Positions 42,490-51,100 of a DNA stretch of 64,000 nucleotides are shown here, in pieces. A model generated the notes under the pieces. It was not told where the DNA came from and ran no database searches. It saw only the letters and a list, made by a program, of their open reading frames with translations. The stretch is from Pyramidobacter porci (GTDB lineage Bacteria > Synergistota > Synergistia > Synergistales > Dethiosulfovibrionaceae). Numbering within the stretch: position 1 is the first letter of the stretch; the number at the start of each line of letters is the position of its first letter. A program made the translations under genes and the position numbers. The stretch lies in contig NZ_VUNH01000010.1 of assembly GCF_009695745.1 (NCBI RefSeq), positions 1 to 64,000 on the forward strand. The letters are read 5' to 3'.

Positions 42490-43041
42490 ATGCGTCTTGG
42501 ACTTCTCGGCGGCATCGTCGGCCTGCTCTTCGTTCTCTGGCTGATTCCCACGCTCGTGAACGGATTTTTCGGCCTCGTCTGGTTCCTGATCAAGCTGCCG
42601 TTCCGCCTGCTTTATCTGATCGTCGTCGACGGGCTCTTCGGCCTGCTCGGACTCGCCTGGAAGCTCTGCAGCGGCTTTTTCGCCCTTTTCGGCGTCGTCG
42701 GCACCGCCGTCATGTGGCTGCTCATCGCCGCCGCCGGCGTTTGGGGCGGCGTCTCCCTGCTCAGCGTGTGCGCCGGCACTTCGCCGTCCCGCAGAAGCGG
42801 CCGCGTCTCCTCAGCGCCGCGCACGCCCGCAGAAAAAGTCTCCGCCGGGGCGCCGCGCTTCGCTTCTCGCCGGTGGGCGCTGGGGATTTTCGGCCTCGGC
42901 AGCGACGCTTCGCAAAACGACATCAAACGGCGCTATCGCGAGCTCGTCGCCGCGGAGCATGCCGACCGTCCCGCCTCCGACCGAGCCGGCGAACGGCGTC
43001 TGGCGCAGATCGACCAAGCTTACGAAATCCTCACCCACTGA
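42490..43041 (+). CDS. Membrane protein with a C-terminal J-like domain
   Basis: A 183-residue protein. Three hydrophobic segments cover residues 1-100, a Ser/Arg/Pro linker follows, and residues 130-183 look like a DnaJ J domain (LGIFGLGSDASQNDIKRRYRELVAAEHADRP...RLAQIDQAYEILTH). The HPD tripeptide that activates Hsp70 ATPase appears as HAD, so canonical DnaK stimulation may be lost or altered. Start is uncertain: AAAGGAG at 42472-42478 serves TTG 42487 or ATG 42490. A TACAAT box (42441-42446) is a possible -10. The gene stands alone. Confidence 0.75.
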   Translation: MRLGLLGGIVGLLFVLWLIPTLVNGFFGLVWFLIKLPFRLLYLIVVDGLFGLLGLAWKLCSGFFALFGVVGTAVMWLLIAAAGVWGGVSLLSVCAGTSPSRRSGRVSSAPRTPAEKVSAGAPRFASRRWALGIFGLGSDASQNDIKRRYRELVAAEHADRPASDRAGERRLAQIDQAYEILTH

Positions 43042-43048
43042 ATTATAA

Positions 43049-43097
43049 ATCGTCGCGACAGCGCCGGCAAATCATTTTCCGGCGCTGTCGCGACGAT
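43049..43097. terminator. Bidirectional terminator between convergent genes
   Basis: ATCGTCGCGACAGCGCCGG (43049-43067) pairs perfectly over 19 bp with CCGGCGCTGTCGCGACGAT (43079-43097). The T-rich tail is on the minus-strand side, so it mainly serves the leftward M20 gene. Confidence 0.88.
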
Positions 43098-43134
43098 GTC
43101 GGCCGCTCACAAGATCGCCGCGCTTCTCAAAGAT

Positions 43135-44322
43135 TCAGCACGCCCTGTTCGGCAGGGCGTTCCGCTCGAAATCGGCCTTCATCGCGGCGCGCAGATCCGG
43201 CGACTGGAACACGTCGAGGCCGGTCATGGACAGCCCCTTGGCGGCCAGCAGCACCACCTCGTCGGCGCGGCGAGACACGGCGGCTTCGCGCAGCTCGGGC
43301 GTGTGGCCGCCGACGCCAGGCGCGTGCAGCGACAAATAGGGATGAATCGACGGCGTGCGCACCGACACGTTGCCGATGTCCGACGAGCCGCTCATGCGGT
43401 CGGGCTCGGGCCATGACATGGGCTCGCCCAGCTCTTCCATGTTGGCCTTGAAGGCCTCGTCCAGCGGCCGGTTCGGATAGCGCTCGGAGCAGAAAGGCGT
43501 ATGGGCGATCTTCAGCTCCGCTCCGGTCATGGCCGCAGCGGCCCGCGCCAGACGCTCGAGATCGGCGTACATCGGCCTGAGCTGATTCAGCTTTTCGGCG
43601 CGCATGGAAAACGCGCAGGCGCTGAACTCGGGGATGATATTCGGGGCCGTGCCGCCGGCGGTGACGATGCCGTTGATTTTGCTCTTGTTGGGCCAGAGGT
43701 GGAGCTGAGCGTTGACGGCCGCAAACAGGTGCAGCGTCGAAGTCAGCGCGTTGACGCCGAGAGCGGGGCGCGAGGAATGGGCCGACGTGCCGTGAAACTC
43801 GACGAACACGTCGGTGACGGCCAAGCTGCCGGCGCCGACGAGATTTTCGCTGGGATTGGGATGGAACATCATGGCGCAGTCGAGCCCGTCGAACGCCCCG
43901 GCATCGGCCATGGCGATCTTGCCGCCGCTCGTCTCCTCGGCCGGCGTGCCGAAGAGGACGACCGCGCCCTCCCGGCCTTCCAGCGTTTCGGCCAGCGCGA
44001 TGGCCGCGCCGCAGGACGCCGCGCAGATCATGTTGTGTCCGCAGGCGTGGCCAAGGCCGTTGAGCGCGTCGTATTCGGACAGAAAGCCGATCTGCGGCCC
44101 TTTGCCCAACGTGCCCTTAACGGCGCGGTACGCCGTGTCGAGCCCGCAGCAGGGATTTTCGACGACGAAGCCGTATTTTTCCAGCAGCGTCTTCTGCCAG
44201 GCCACGGCCTGGCGCTCCTGCATGCCCAGCTCGGGATGAGCGTGCACCTCGTGGCTCAGCGCGATCAGCTCGGGCGCAAGACGTTCCACCGCAGCGGCAA
44301 TTTTCTGCTTCGGATCCATCAT
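43135..44322 (-). CDS. M20 family amidohydrolase
   Basis: A 395-residue metallohydrolase of the AbgA/PM20D2-like branch. HEVHAHPELGMQERQ, LGHACGHNMICAASCGAAIAL and LFGTPAEETSGGKIAMADAG hold the metal ligands; GTSAHSSRPALGVNALTS begins the dimerisation domain, and GSSDIGNVSVRTPSIHPYLSL is near the C-terminus. AAGGAGG is upstream; the ATG at 44319 is equally plausible. It is monocistronic. The substrate is probably an N-acyl amino acid or dipeptide; it cannot be told from sequence. Confidence 0.86.
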   Translation of the reverse strand: MMDPKQKIAAAVERLAPELIALSHEVHAHPELGMQERQAVAWQKTLLEKYGFVVENPCCGLDTAYRAVKGTLGKGPQIGFLSEYDALNGLGHACGHNMICAASCGAAIALAETLEGREGAVVLFGTPAEETSGGKIAMADAGAFDGLDCAMMFHPNPSENLVGAGSLAVTDVFVEFHGTSAHSSRPALGVNALTSTLHLFAAVNAQLHLWPNKSKINGIVTAGGTAPNIIPEFSACAFSMRAEKLNQLRPMYADLERLARAAAAMTGAELKIAHTPFCSERYPNRPLDEAFKANMEELGEPMSWPEPDRMSGSSDIGNVSVRTPSIHPYLSLHAPGVGGHTPELREAAVSRRADEVVLLAAKGLSMTGLDVFQSPDLRAAMKADFERNALPNRAC

Positions 44323-44483
44323 CCAACCTCCTTGAAATAAACTCTTAAAGATTATCCGATCGTATTTAAATTTTTGTTTCGATCCAGTGTCGTTATTCTA
44401 CACGCTCCCGCCCAGTTCCGCAATCGAAAAGGCCATGACGACGCCGAGGTCTTCACCGGCGGCAGAGACACGTTCCGCCACGC

Positions 44484-44527
44484 AAAAAAACCGCGCCCCG
44501 AAAAATAAAATTTCGGAGCGCGGTTTT
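44484..44527 (-). terminator. Terminator downstream of the GNAT gene
   Basis: AAAACCGCGCCCCGAAA pairs with TTTCGGAGCGCGGTTTT (44511-44527) with one mismatch; a seven-A run at the left gives a T-tail on the minus strand. It lies 80 bp past the GNAT stop. Confidence 0.85.
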
Positions 44528-44605
44528 GTCGTTCTCGTCGCGGGCGACACCCGATCCGCCTCGGCAAACTCCCGATGCGGAATGTTATGGTGTGGGCAGC
44601 CTTTT

Positions 44606-45196
44606 TCAGGCGTGCCCCTGCGAACTCTCGGGAGAAGCCCTTCCGGTCCCATTCCCTGCGCCGCCCGCGGGCGCCCATTCGTAATAGGCCCGCTCGTCGG
44701 CTCCGACGCCGAAACGCACCACGCTTTTCCTGCCGGCGCAGCGGAAGCCCAGCTTTTCGCACAGCTTCACGGCGGGCACGTTGCCCGACCACACGTCGAA
44801 TCTCACGGCGCGGCAGCGCATGCGGGAAGCCGTCTCCATGACGAAGTGCATCATCTGCGTGCCCAGCCCTTCGCGAAAGCGCAACGGCGAAACGCACAGC
44901 GCCCGCACGACAAGGACCGACCGCGGCGGAGCGCGGAACTTCCAGTTCACGCGGGCGTAGTCCTCGGGCTGCTCCCGGCTGATCGCCAGAGCCGCGTAAA
45001 TTTTTTTGCCCTTGCCCTTTTCGTCCCACAGCGCGTACATTTCCTGCTTGGCGATGGCGCGGCGGATCGTCGTGCGGTTGGGGTAGACCCCCGACACCCA
45101 TTTGGAGTACGCCTCGTGACGGCGCTCCCAGGCGAACAGTTCCATGTAGATCTGCTGCACCGCGTCGATGTCGTGTCCCGTCGCTCTTCGTATCAT
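44606..45196 (-). CDS. GNAT family N-acetyltransferase
   Basis: A 196-residue acetyltransferase. The acetyl-CoA pyrophosphate loop is visible as FREGLGTQMMHFVMETA near residue 115-130, preceded by VRALCVSPLR (beta-4) and followed by FDVWSGNVPAVKLCEKLGFRCAG. The substrate is unknown. The frame stays open 14 codons upstream, but the ATG at 45196 begins the domain as usual (MIRRATGHDIDAVQQIYMEL), with GGGGG about ten bases ahead. It is divergent from the LysR gene. Confidence 0.82.
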   Translation of the reverse strand: MIRRATGHDIDAVQQIYMELFAWERRHEAYSKWVSGVYPNRTTIRRAIAKQEMYALWDEKGKGKKIYAALAISREQPEDYARVNWKFRAPPRSVLVVRALCVSPLRFREGLGTQMMHFVMETASRMRCRAVRFDVWSGNVPAVKLCEKLGFRCAGRKSVVRFGVGADERAYYEWAPAGGAGNGTGRASPESSQGHA

Positions 45197-45368
45197 GCGG
45201 AGCTCGCCCCCTTTCGCAGACTGCGCCCAGTTTAGCACGAAAGGAGGCGGAAGGGAACCGGACGTGCTTCACCCCATGCCGGCGTCATTCTTCTTTTCCG
45301 TTTGGCGTAATAGCGCCGTTTGGAGGAAAGACTGCTACAATGAAGCGGGAAAAAAGGAGGCGAGGTGC

Positions 45369-46247
45369 ATGAACGAAAAGGATTGGACACTGCTGACGGC
45401 GCTGGCGGCGGAAAAAAATCTCACGCGCGCGGCGCAGAGGCTGTACGTCACCCAGCCGGCCGTGACGCGGCGCATCCAACAGATCGAGCAGGAGTTGAAC
45501 TGCGCCATCGTCGTCCGCGGAGCGCGCGGTGTCGAGCTGAGCGCCGAAGGCGAAGCGCTGGCCCGTTACGCCGCCGAAGAACTGCAGCGTTTGCAGGCGC
45601 TGCGCGAATACATCGACAACCGCGGCGCCGACGTGCGCGGCACGATTCGCCTGGCCTGCGCCAACGCCTACGCGCGCGCCTGCCTGCCGGGGATTCTCAA
45701 AGAATTCTCCGCCCGCTGCCGCGGCGCGGACGTCCACGTCGTCACCGGACACAGCGCCGCTCAGTCGCGCCGCCTGAGCGCGGGTGAAGTCCACGTGGCC
45801 ATCGTGCGCGGACCGTTCGATTGGGGGGAAGAAAGTTTGCCCCTCGGCGCCGATCCTTACTATTACGTCGTCAGCGCCGCGCCCGTCGAGCTGGAGCGTC
45901 TGCCCGAACTGCCGCAGATCCGTATCACCACCGACGCGCCTCTGGAAGCGGAACTGCACCGCTGGTGGATGGAGCGCTACCGCCGGCCGCCGCGCGTTTC
46001 CACCGTCGTCGACCGTTCCGACATCTGCGTGGAGATGGTGCGGCGCGGACTGGGCTACAGCCTGCTTTCCGGGCTCGACGTACAGGGCTGCCCGGATCTG
46101 TTCCGCGAGCGTCTTCTCTTCGCTTCCGGCAAGCGCGAACTGCGCCGCGACACGCGGGCTTACTGCCGCGCCGTCTCGCTGCAGCTTCGCGCCGTCAGAG
46201 CCTTCTGGGATTTTCTGCGCGAACGGAGCCAGCGGAGCGAAGATTGA
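45369..46247 (+). CDS. LysR family transcriptional regulator
   Basis: A 292-residue regulator. Residues 1-60 form the winged helix (LTALAAEKNLTRAAQRLYVTQPAVTRRIQQIEQEL), then a linker helix and an effector domain (GTIRLACANAYARACLPGILKEFS). AAGGAGG lies 8 nt before the ATG at 45369. It is followed in the same direction, 87 bp later, by an amidohydrolase gene that it may control; the divergent GNAT gene is another candidate target. Effector unknown. Confidence 0.92.
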   Translation: MNEKDWTLLTALAAEKNLTRAAQRLYVTQPAVTRRIQQIEQELNCAIVVRGARGVELSAEGEALARYAAEELQRLQALREYIDNRGADVRGTIRLACANAYARACLPGILKEFSARCRGADVHVVTGHSAAQSRRLSAGEVHVAIVRGPFDWGEESLPLGADPYYYVVSAAPVELERLPELPQIRITTDAPLEAELHRWWMERYRRPPRVSTVVDRSDICVEMVRRGLGYSLLSGLDVQGCPDLFRERLLFASGKRELRRDTRAYCRAVSLQLRAVRAFWDFLRERSQRSED

Positions 46248-46334
46248 TTCTCCCGTCCAGCCGTAATATTCTGAAATCGCCGCGGTATCTTCGCGCGGAA
46301 AAACGTCATATCATTCGAGAGGAGAAATCCGTTC

Positions 46335-47513
46335 ATGTTGCTGCTGAAAAACGCAAAGGTCGTCACCGTCACGGGGAAAACGTACGAAAAAGGCATGGTC
46401 CTCATCGACGGGGACAGGATCAAGTCCGTCGGCGCAAGCGTGCGCGTGCCGGCAGGGACGAAGACGCTCGATCTGGCGGGCAAATGGGTCACGCCCGGAT
46501 TCATCGACGCTCACACGCACATCTCCACGTTCAACGAACCGGCGACCATGCCGTCCGTCCTCGACGGCAACGAAAAGACCGATCCCGTCACCGCGCAGGT
46601 GCGCGCCATCGACGCGCTGAATCCGTTCGATACAGGCATCGAAGCCGCCCGCCGCGCCGGCTTCACCGTCTGCTACACCGGCCCCGGTTCGGCCAACGTC
46701 TGCGGCGGCATCGGCGTCAGCTTCAAAACGAAAAAAGGCGCCACCGTGTACGACATCGCCATTCCCGGCAGCGAACACATGAAGTTCGCCATGGGCGAAA
46801 ATCCCAAGCGCGTCTACGGCGTGGAACAGCACCGCGCCCCGATGACCCGCATGGGACTGGCCTCGGTGATGCGCAAAGCGCTGTACGAAGCGCTCGATTA
46901 CTCCGAAGAGCTGAAACGCGGCGAGAAGGATCCCCGCAGGAAGCCGAAGCGCAACTTCACGCTCGACGAACTGGTGCCGGTCGTCCGGGGCGAGCGCAAG
47001 TGCCGCATCCACGCGCACCGCGCCGACGACATCGTCACCGCCGTGCGCATCGCCGAGGAGTTCCATCTCGACTACTCCATCGAGCACTGCACCGAAGGCT
47101 ACAAGATCCTCGACTTTCTGAAAGAGCACCATGTCGACTGCGTGATCGGCCCGCTGGCGATGGGGCCGTCGAAAATGGAGATCTGGGGCCGCCGCCTCAC
47201 CACCCCCGCCGTGTTCGAGGCCGCCGGCGTCAACTTCTGCCTGACGCAGGACACATCCTCGGGGACGAAATACCTGCCCGTCTACGTGGGCATGTGCATC
47301 GCCCGAGGCTTGAGCGAAAAAACGGCCTTCGAGGCCGTGACCATCCGTCCGGCCCGTCTGCTCGGACTCGCCGACCGCATGGGCAGCGTCGAACCCGGCA
47401 AGGACGCCGACCTCGCCGTGTGGAGCGGCAACCCCTTCAGCAATCTGACGCTGTGCGAAAAGACCATCATCGACGGCGAAGTGTACGACAACCTCGAAAA
47501 CGGTTTGGACTAA
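46335..47513 (+). CDS. Metal-dependent amidohydrolase (imidazolonepropionase-like)
   Basis: A 392-residue TIM-barrel amidohydrolase. The N-terminal beta domain (LLLKNAKVVTVTG...GMVLIDGDRIKSVG) leads to the metal motif VTPGFIDAHTHIS; later ligand strands include CRIHAHRADDI, YSIEHCTEG and LTQDTSSG, and the protein closes with the composite-domain signature GSVEPGKDADLAVWSGNPF. Members hydrolyse cyclic amides or act as peptidases or deacetylases; the substrate here is not known. The last 139 bp recur at 51439-51577. A terminator follows at 47594. Confidence 0.87.
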   Translation: MLLLKNAKVVTVTGKTYEKGMVLIDGDRIKSVGASVRVPAGTKTLDLAGKWVTPGFIDAHTHISTFNEPATMPSVLDGNEKTDPVTAQVRAIDALNPFDTGIEAARRAGFTVCYTGPGSANVCGGIGVSFKTKKGATVYDIAIPGSEHMKFAMGENPKRVYGVEQHRAPMTRMGLASVMRKALYEALDYSEELKRGEKDPRRKPKRNFTLDELVPVVRGERKCRIHAHRADDIVTAVRIAEEFHLDYSIEHCTEGYKILDFLKEHHVDCVIGPLAMGPSKMEIWGRRLTTPAVFEAAGVNFCLTQDTSSGTKYLPVYVGMCIARGLSEKTAFEAVTIRPARLLGLADRMGSVEPGKDADLAVWSGNPFSNLTLCEKTIIDGEVYDNLENGLD

Positions 47514-47514
47514 A
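47376..47514 (+). repeat. 139-bp direct repeat, copy 1 (amidohydrolase 3' end)
   Basis: The 3' end of the amidohydrolase gene from codon 348 through the stop is repeated at 51439-51577 with one mismatch (A47469 versus G51532). The copies are 4063 bp apart in the same orientation and bracket the adhesin locus. Confidence 0.97.
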
Positions 47515-47546
47515 GCCGCTCCGCCGGCGCCCGCGCACGCAGCTTC

Positions 47547-47724
47547 GAACAAAGACAGCCGCGGCGAAGCGGAGAAAAGCGCAAGCGTCATTAAAGAAAG
47601 CACGGCGGCCTGACGGTCGCCGTGCTTTCTTCGTTATAAGTCGTATCGTGTTTTTCCCGCTGCCTCCGCGGCTTTCGCGGCGGACTTTGTTCAAACTTCC
47701 GCTCCGTCGCTTCTCCGCGGCGGC
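47547..47724. repeat. GGAGAAAA-family palindromic repeat, copy E
   Basis: GAACAAAGACAGCCGCGGCG then AAGCGGAGAAAAGC (47547-47580) faces TTCGCGGCGGACTTTGTTC and GTCGCTTCTCCGCGGCGGC (47674-47724). The amidohydrolase terminator lies between the arms. Confidence 0.65.
47594..47631 (+). terminator. Terminator after the amidohydrolase gene
   Basis: AAGAAAGCACGGCG (47594-47607) pairs perfectly with CGCCGTGCTTTCTT (47618-47631) around a 10-nt loop. Confidence 0.8.
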
Positions 47725-47755
47725 TCCCGCTGCGCTTTCGGGCTTGCGTTGTCCG

Positions 47756-48279
47756 CTACTTCGCTTCGGGCGCGGGCGGCTCCGGTTTGTTCACCTTCAC
47801 CGTGGGCAGCTCGGCGAACTTAGGCTTGCGCTTGTTCATCTCCTTCATCACGGCGCCGGTCGCGTCGAGCTTCGCGTCCGCGCCGAGCAACAGCTGACGG
47901 GCGAGCACCGCGTGGAACTTCGGATTCCTCTTCAGCCACGCCTCCACAGCCGCCGTCAACTCCGACTGCAGCGCCGCCGCTCGCTCCACCTCCATCTGAC
48001 GTTCCAGCGCCGCTCGCCCTTACGCGATCGAGTTCCGCGCCTCGGGCGTGTTTTCCGTGCGCGGTACAGAGCCAGCAGCTCGTCGAATCCCTTCTGGAGC
48101 ACCTTCTGCACCTCTTCCAGATGAGCCTGTCCCAGCTTGCCGGGTTCGGACTGACTGAAGAGCTTCTCCGTGTCCACCACGGCGATCTCCGTGGCGAATG
48201 CCGTTCCGGCCGCAGCCGCGAGCGTCACGAAGAAAACTATCGATTTCATCACGCGCTTCATTTTCATCACACGTTTCAC
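47756..48279 (-). pseudogene. OmpH/Skp-like periplasmic chaperone gene, disrupted
   Basis: The frame starts at GTG 48279 (AAGGAGG 7 nt upstream) with a signal peptide ending GTAFA, then EIAVVDTEKLFSQSEPGKLGQAHLEEVQKVLQKGFDELLALYR, typical of OmpH/Skp. Near 48060 the frame shifts by one base; in the shifted frame coding continues as TENTPEARNSIA, meets TAA at 48022-48020, and then continues in that same frame as GRAALERQMEVERAAALQSELTAAVEAWLKRNPKFHAV to a stop at 47756. Two lesions, a frameshift and an ochre codon, make it a probable pseudogene unless they are sequencing errors. Skp chaperones outer-membrane proteins, so linkage to the adjacent autotransporter is meaningful. Confidence 0.78.
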
Positions 48280-48315
48280 TGAAAAACCTCCTTGGATCCA
48301 TAGAAAATTCAAATG

Positions 48316-48368
48316 AAAAAACGCGAGAGAGGGCGGACTGAAAAAACATCCGCCCTCTCTCTTTTTTT
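48316..48368 (-). terminator. Terminator between the autotransporter and OmpH-like genes
   Basis: GAGAGAGGGCGGA (48325-48337) pairs perfectly with TCCGCCCTCTCTC (48349-48361), with T-runs on both strands. It follows the adhesin stop by about 100 bp. Confidence 0.9.
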
Positions 48369-48470
48369 CGCGCCGGCGCGGGACGAACGTCCCGGCGCCA
48401 TGGCGCCGCTTTGTTCCGCTTATACCGTTCGCGTTGTTTGTGCTGCTCGTACGCGCTCGTACCGCTTGCG

Positions 48471-50942
48471 CTACTTCCGCTTCGACGCCCGCAGCAGACG
48501 CTTCATCTCTTCCATGCCGGCTTTCAGCTCCGCGATCTCCTGCGCCTGCGAAGCCATCTCCTGCGCCTGCGAAGCCACCCGCGCCTGCAGCTCGGCGTTC
48601 TCCTTCTGCATCACGTAGACGCTGCTGAGCGGGCCTCTGCGGTAGCGCTCGGGAACGGCGTCTTTGGCCGCCTTGCCGCCGATCTTCCACGTCAGTCCGG
48701 CGTTGGCCATCGACTCGCCGTGGTGGGTGACGGACACGCCGGCGTGGACCATGAAGTCTTCCTTCACGTAGTGCGCAAAGCCAAGCGCCAGCGCGTACTC
48801 GCCCTTGTAGGCACCGAATCCGGCCATCAGCTGGCTGGGTTCGAGGGGGTCGTACTGCATGGGTTTCAGGGCGCTCAAGGCCGAGCCGAGGGCGCCGGCG
48901 CTCTTGAGGTCGCGGCGCAGTTCGCCCATCTGGCTGGAGACGTCGCCGAATTTGCCGTAGATGCTGCCGAACTCGCGGTCAACGGCGTCGAGGGCGTCGC
49001 CGACGCTGTGGTAATCGCCGCCGCCGCCGATGGTCTTGAAGGTGTAGGAAGGGGCGGAGACGCTGCCGTCGGCCTGGGCCTGGGAACCGCCGCCGAGGTG
49101 CGCCGCGGTGCTGCTGGCGAGGTTCCATATCTGCTCGCCGTTGACGGCGTCGCTGCTGCCGGCGCTGATGCTGCCGGCGGCGACGTTCTCGATTTTGTGG
49201 TTCTTGGCGTCGAAGCCGTTGGCGCTGACTTTGCCGGCGAAGTCGGGGGCGTCTTTGACGGAGATCTTGACGGCTCCGCCTTCGTTGGCGAGGACGATGT
49301 TGCTGCCGGTTTTGAAGTTGAGGATGCTGTCGGTCTTGCTGACGGTTTTCACTTTCACGCCGTCGATCTGGGCGTCCCAGCCGGTCATGGCGACGCCGCC
49401 GAGCGCGGCGACCTTGTCGTCCACGGCTTTGACCTGGTCTTCGGTGGCGGCCTGTCCGGGGGTGATGTTCTCGGGGTCCCATGCGGTGTTGCTCAGGCCG
49501 TTGACGGTGCCTTTGCCGTCTTTGTTGATGGTGAGCTGGCCGGTGACGGCGCCGCTGTTGGGGTCTTTGACCTCGAAAGTGAGTTCGTTCCTGAGGCCGA
49601 CGACGAATTTCGTCTCGCCGGTGGCGCTGTCGGTGACGACTTTGGTCTCGGTGTTGACGCCGTCGCCGGCGATGTTGAGGGTCTGGCCGAGTTTTTTGTT
49701 GACGCTGGCGCCGTCGTCGGCTTTGAAGTTCAGGCCGCTGTTCACCGCGGCGGCGGTGGCGTCGAGTCCGTTTTTCACGGCTTTGAGCTGGCCTTCGGTG
49801 GCGGCCTGTCCGGCTCTCGCGTTTTCGCCCCAGCCGGAGTCGAGGGCGGTGTTGCTCAGGCCGGTGATGGTGTTGGTTCCGGCGGAGCCGTTGATGTTGA
49901 TGGCGCCGAAAGTTGCCCAGCCGTCGTAGATATGGGTCTTGGCGCCGACGAACACTTCGGTGAAGTGAGGGGTTGGGCTGAGGGAGATCTTGACGGCTCC
50001 GCCATCGTTGGCGAGGACGACGTTGCCGCCGGCTTTGAAGTTGAGGGTGCTGTCGGCCTTGGTGACGGTCTTCACGGCGGTTCCGTTGATCTGGGCCGTC
50101 CAGCTCTGCAGGGCGTTGCTGCCCGTGGCCGCGAATTCTTTCAGCTGCGCGACGTTCACCGCGTCGGTGTCTTCGGTGCCGGCGGCGACGCCGGTGATCT
50201 GGCGGGTGACGTTCGCGGCCGCGTTGCCCACGGCGACGGCCGCTCTTGTGGCTTTCCATGCCGGCGCGTTTGCTTGCCCGGCGGGGGCCAAATATCCGAC
50301 CTTCCCGGCCCCGGTATTGGCCACCGCGCCGCTGCCGAGGGCGATGGAATGGGCCTGTGCGGCGACCGCGCCCGCGCCGACGGCGAAGGAATTGGCCGCG
50401 CCGACTTCAACGACGCCGCCCGCCGCCGCCAGGGAGTTTTCGCCCTTCGCCTGCGAAGAAAATCCCATCGCGGTGGAATATGTGCCGCTGGCTTGGCTCT
50501 GGTATCCCATCGCGGTGGAACGCTCGCCGCTGGCAACGGTCTCCCTCCCTATGGCAACGGCGTTTGTAGCTTGGGCTTTGGTGCGATCCCCCAGCGCCAT
50601 TGAGTGAAAGCCGCTGGCTTCCGCAAGGAGTCCGATCGCCACGGAAGCGTCGGCGGAGGCTTTGGTATTTCTTCCGATCGCAATGGCGCTGTCACCGAGG
50701 GCTTGAGCTCCGAGGCTTATCGCGATGGACTGGGGGCCGTCGGCCTTAGCGTTCATCCCTATCGTGCCGGCGGCGAGGAAGTGTATTGACGAGCCCCCGC
50801 CGATTTGCAGCTGATCTCCGGTAACGACGCTGCCGAAAGCGCTCCCTACGTTACATCCCAGCGCCAACGTCAGCGCCAGGAGCAGCGCCGCCGCCTTCCG
50901 TCCGGCGGGCGACTCCCGCCGTTGCACAAGCTTCACTTTCAT
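48471..50942 (-). CDS. Trimeric autotransporter adhesin (YadA-like)
   Basis: An 823-residue surface adhesin. After an extended signal peptide (to about residue 37, GSAFG) comes a head of 14-residue repeats such as [33 protein letters not shown]. Neck motifs ([20 protein letters not shown]) alternate with stalk modules, two of them similar ([21 protein letters not shown] and [21 protein letters not shown]). A YadA membrane anchor ([40 protein letters not shown]...) ends near GLTWKIG. Unusually, about 68 more residues follow, with a coiled coil made of duplicated heptads ([18 protein letters not shown]) and a basic end. ATG 50942 is chosen with GAGGAGG 8 nt upstream. Its candidate promoter contains a poly-G tract. 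Confidence 0.92.
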   Translation of the reverse strand: MKVKLVQRRESPAGRKAAALLLALTLALGCNVGSAFGSVVTGDQLQIGGGSSIHFLAAGTIGMNAKADGPQSIAISLGAQALGDSAIAIGRNTKASADASVAIGLLAEASGFHSMALGDRTKAQATNAVAIGRETVASGERSTAMGYQSQASGTYSTAMGFSSQAKGENSLAAAGGVVEVGAANSFAVGAGAVAAQAHSIALGSGAVANTGAGKVGYLAPAGQANAPAWKATRAAVAVGNAAANVTRQITGVAAGTEDTDAVNVAQLKEFAATGSNALQSWTAQINGTAVKTVTKADSTLNFKAGGNVVLANDGGAVKISLSPTPHFTEVFVGAKTHIYDGWATFGAININGSAGTNTITGLSNTALDSGWGENARAGQAATEGQLKAVKNGLDATAAAVNSGLNFKADDGASVNKKLGQTLNIAGDGVNTETKVVTDSATGETKFVVGLRNELTFEVKDPNSGAVTGQLTINKDGKGTVNGLSNTAWDPENITPGQAATEDQVKAVDDKVAALGGVAMTGWDAQIDGVKVKTVSKTDSILNFKTGSNIVLANEGGAVKISVKDAPDFAGKVSANGFDAKNHKIENVAAGSISAGSSDAVNGEQIWNLASSTAAHLGGGSQAQADGSVSAPSYTFKTIGGGGDYHSVGDALDAVDREFGSIYGKFGDVSSQMGELRRDLKSAGALGSALSALKPMQYDPLEPSQLMAGFGAYKGEYALALGFAHYVKEDFMVHAGVSVTHHGESMANAGLTWKIGGKAAKDAVPERYRRGPLSSVYVMQKENAELQARVASQAQEMASQAQEIAELKAGMEEMKRLLRASKRK
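48535..48576 (-). repeat. 21-bp tandem repeat in the adhesin tail
   Basis: ATCTCCTGCGCCTGCGAAGCC occurs twice head to tail (48535-48555, 48556-48576), encoding two heptads of the C-terminal coiled coil. Copy number could change without frame loss. Confidence 0.9.
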
Positions 50943-51062
50943 CTTCACGACCTCCTCGAATATGCGGCGCGCACGCGGCGCGCCGTTTCTCTTTTCCGCC
51001 CGTTCCGCAGCGGCACGGACGTTTCTGCCGACATACAGCGCGACATCATAAGAATGTTTACA

Positions 51063-51090
51063 AACATACCATACCCCCCCCCCGTGTAAA
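51063..51090 (-). promoter_or_regulatory. Candidate phase-variable adhesin promoter with poly-G spacer
   Basis: On the minus strand TTTACA (51090-51085) is followed by C, ten G residues (51083-51074), TATGG and then TATGTT (51068-51063). The spacer is 16 nt; one more G would give 17. This lies about 120 nt before the adhesin start. The layout resembles the Neisseria meningitidis porA promoter, where poly-G length changes expression. Confidence 0.6.
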
Positions 51091-51100
51091 GATTACAGTC

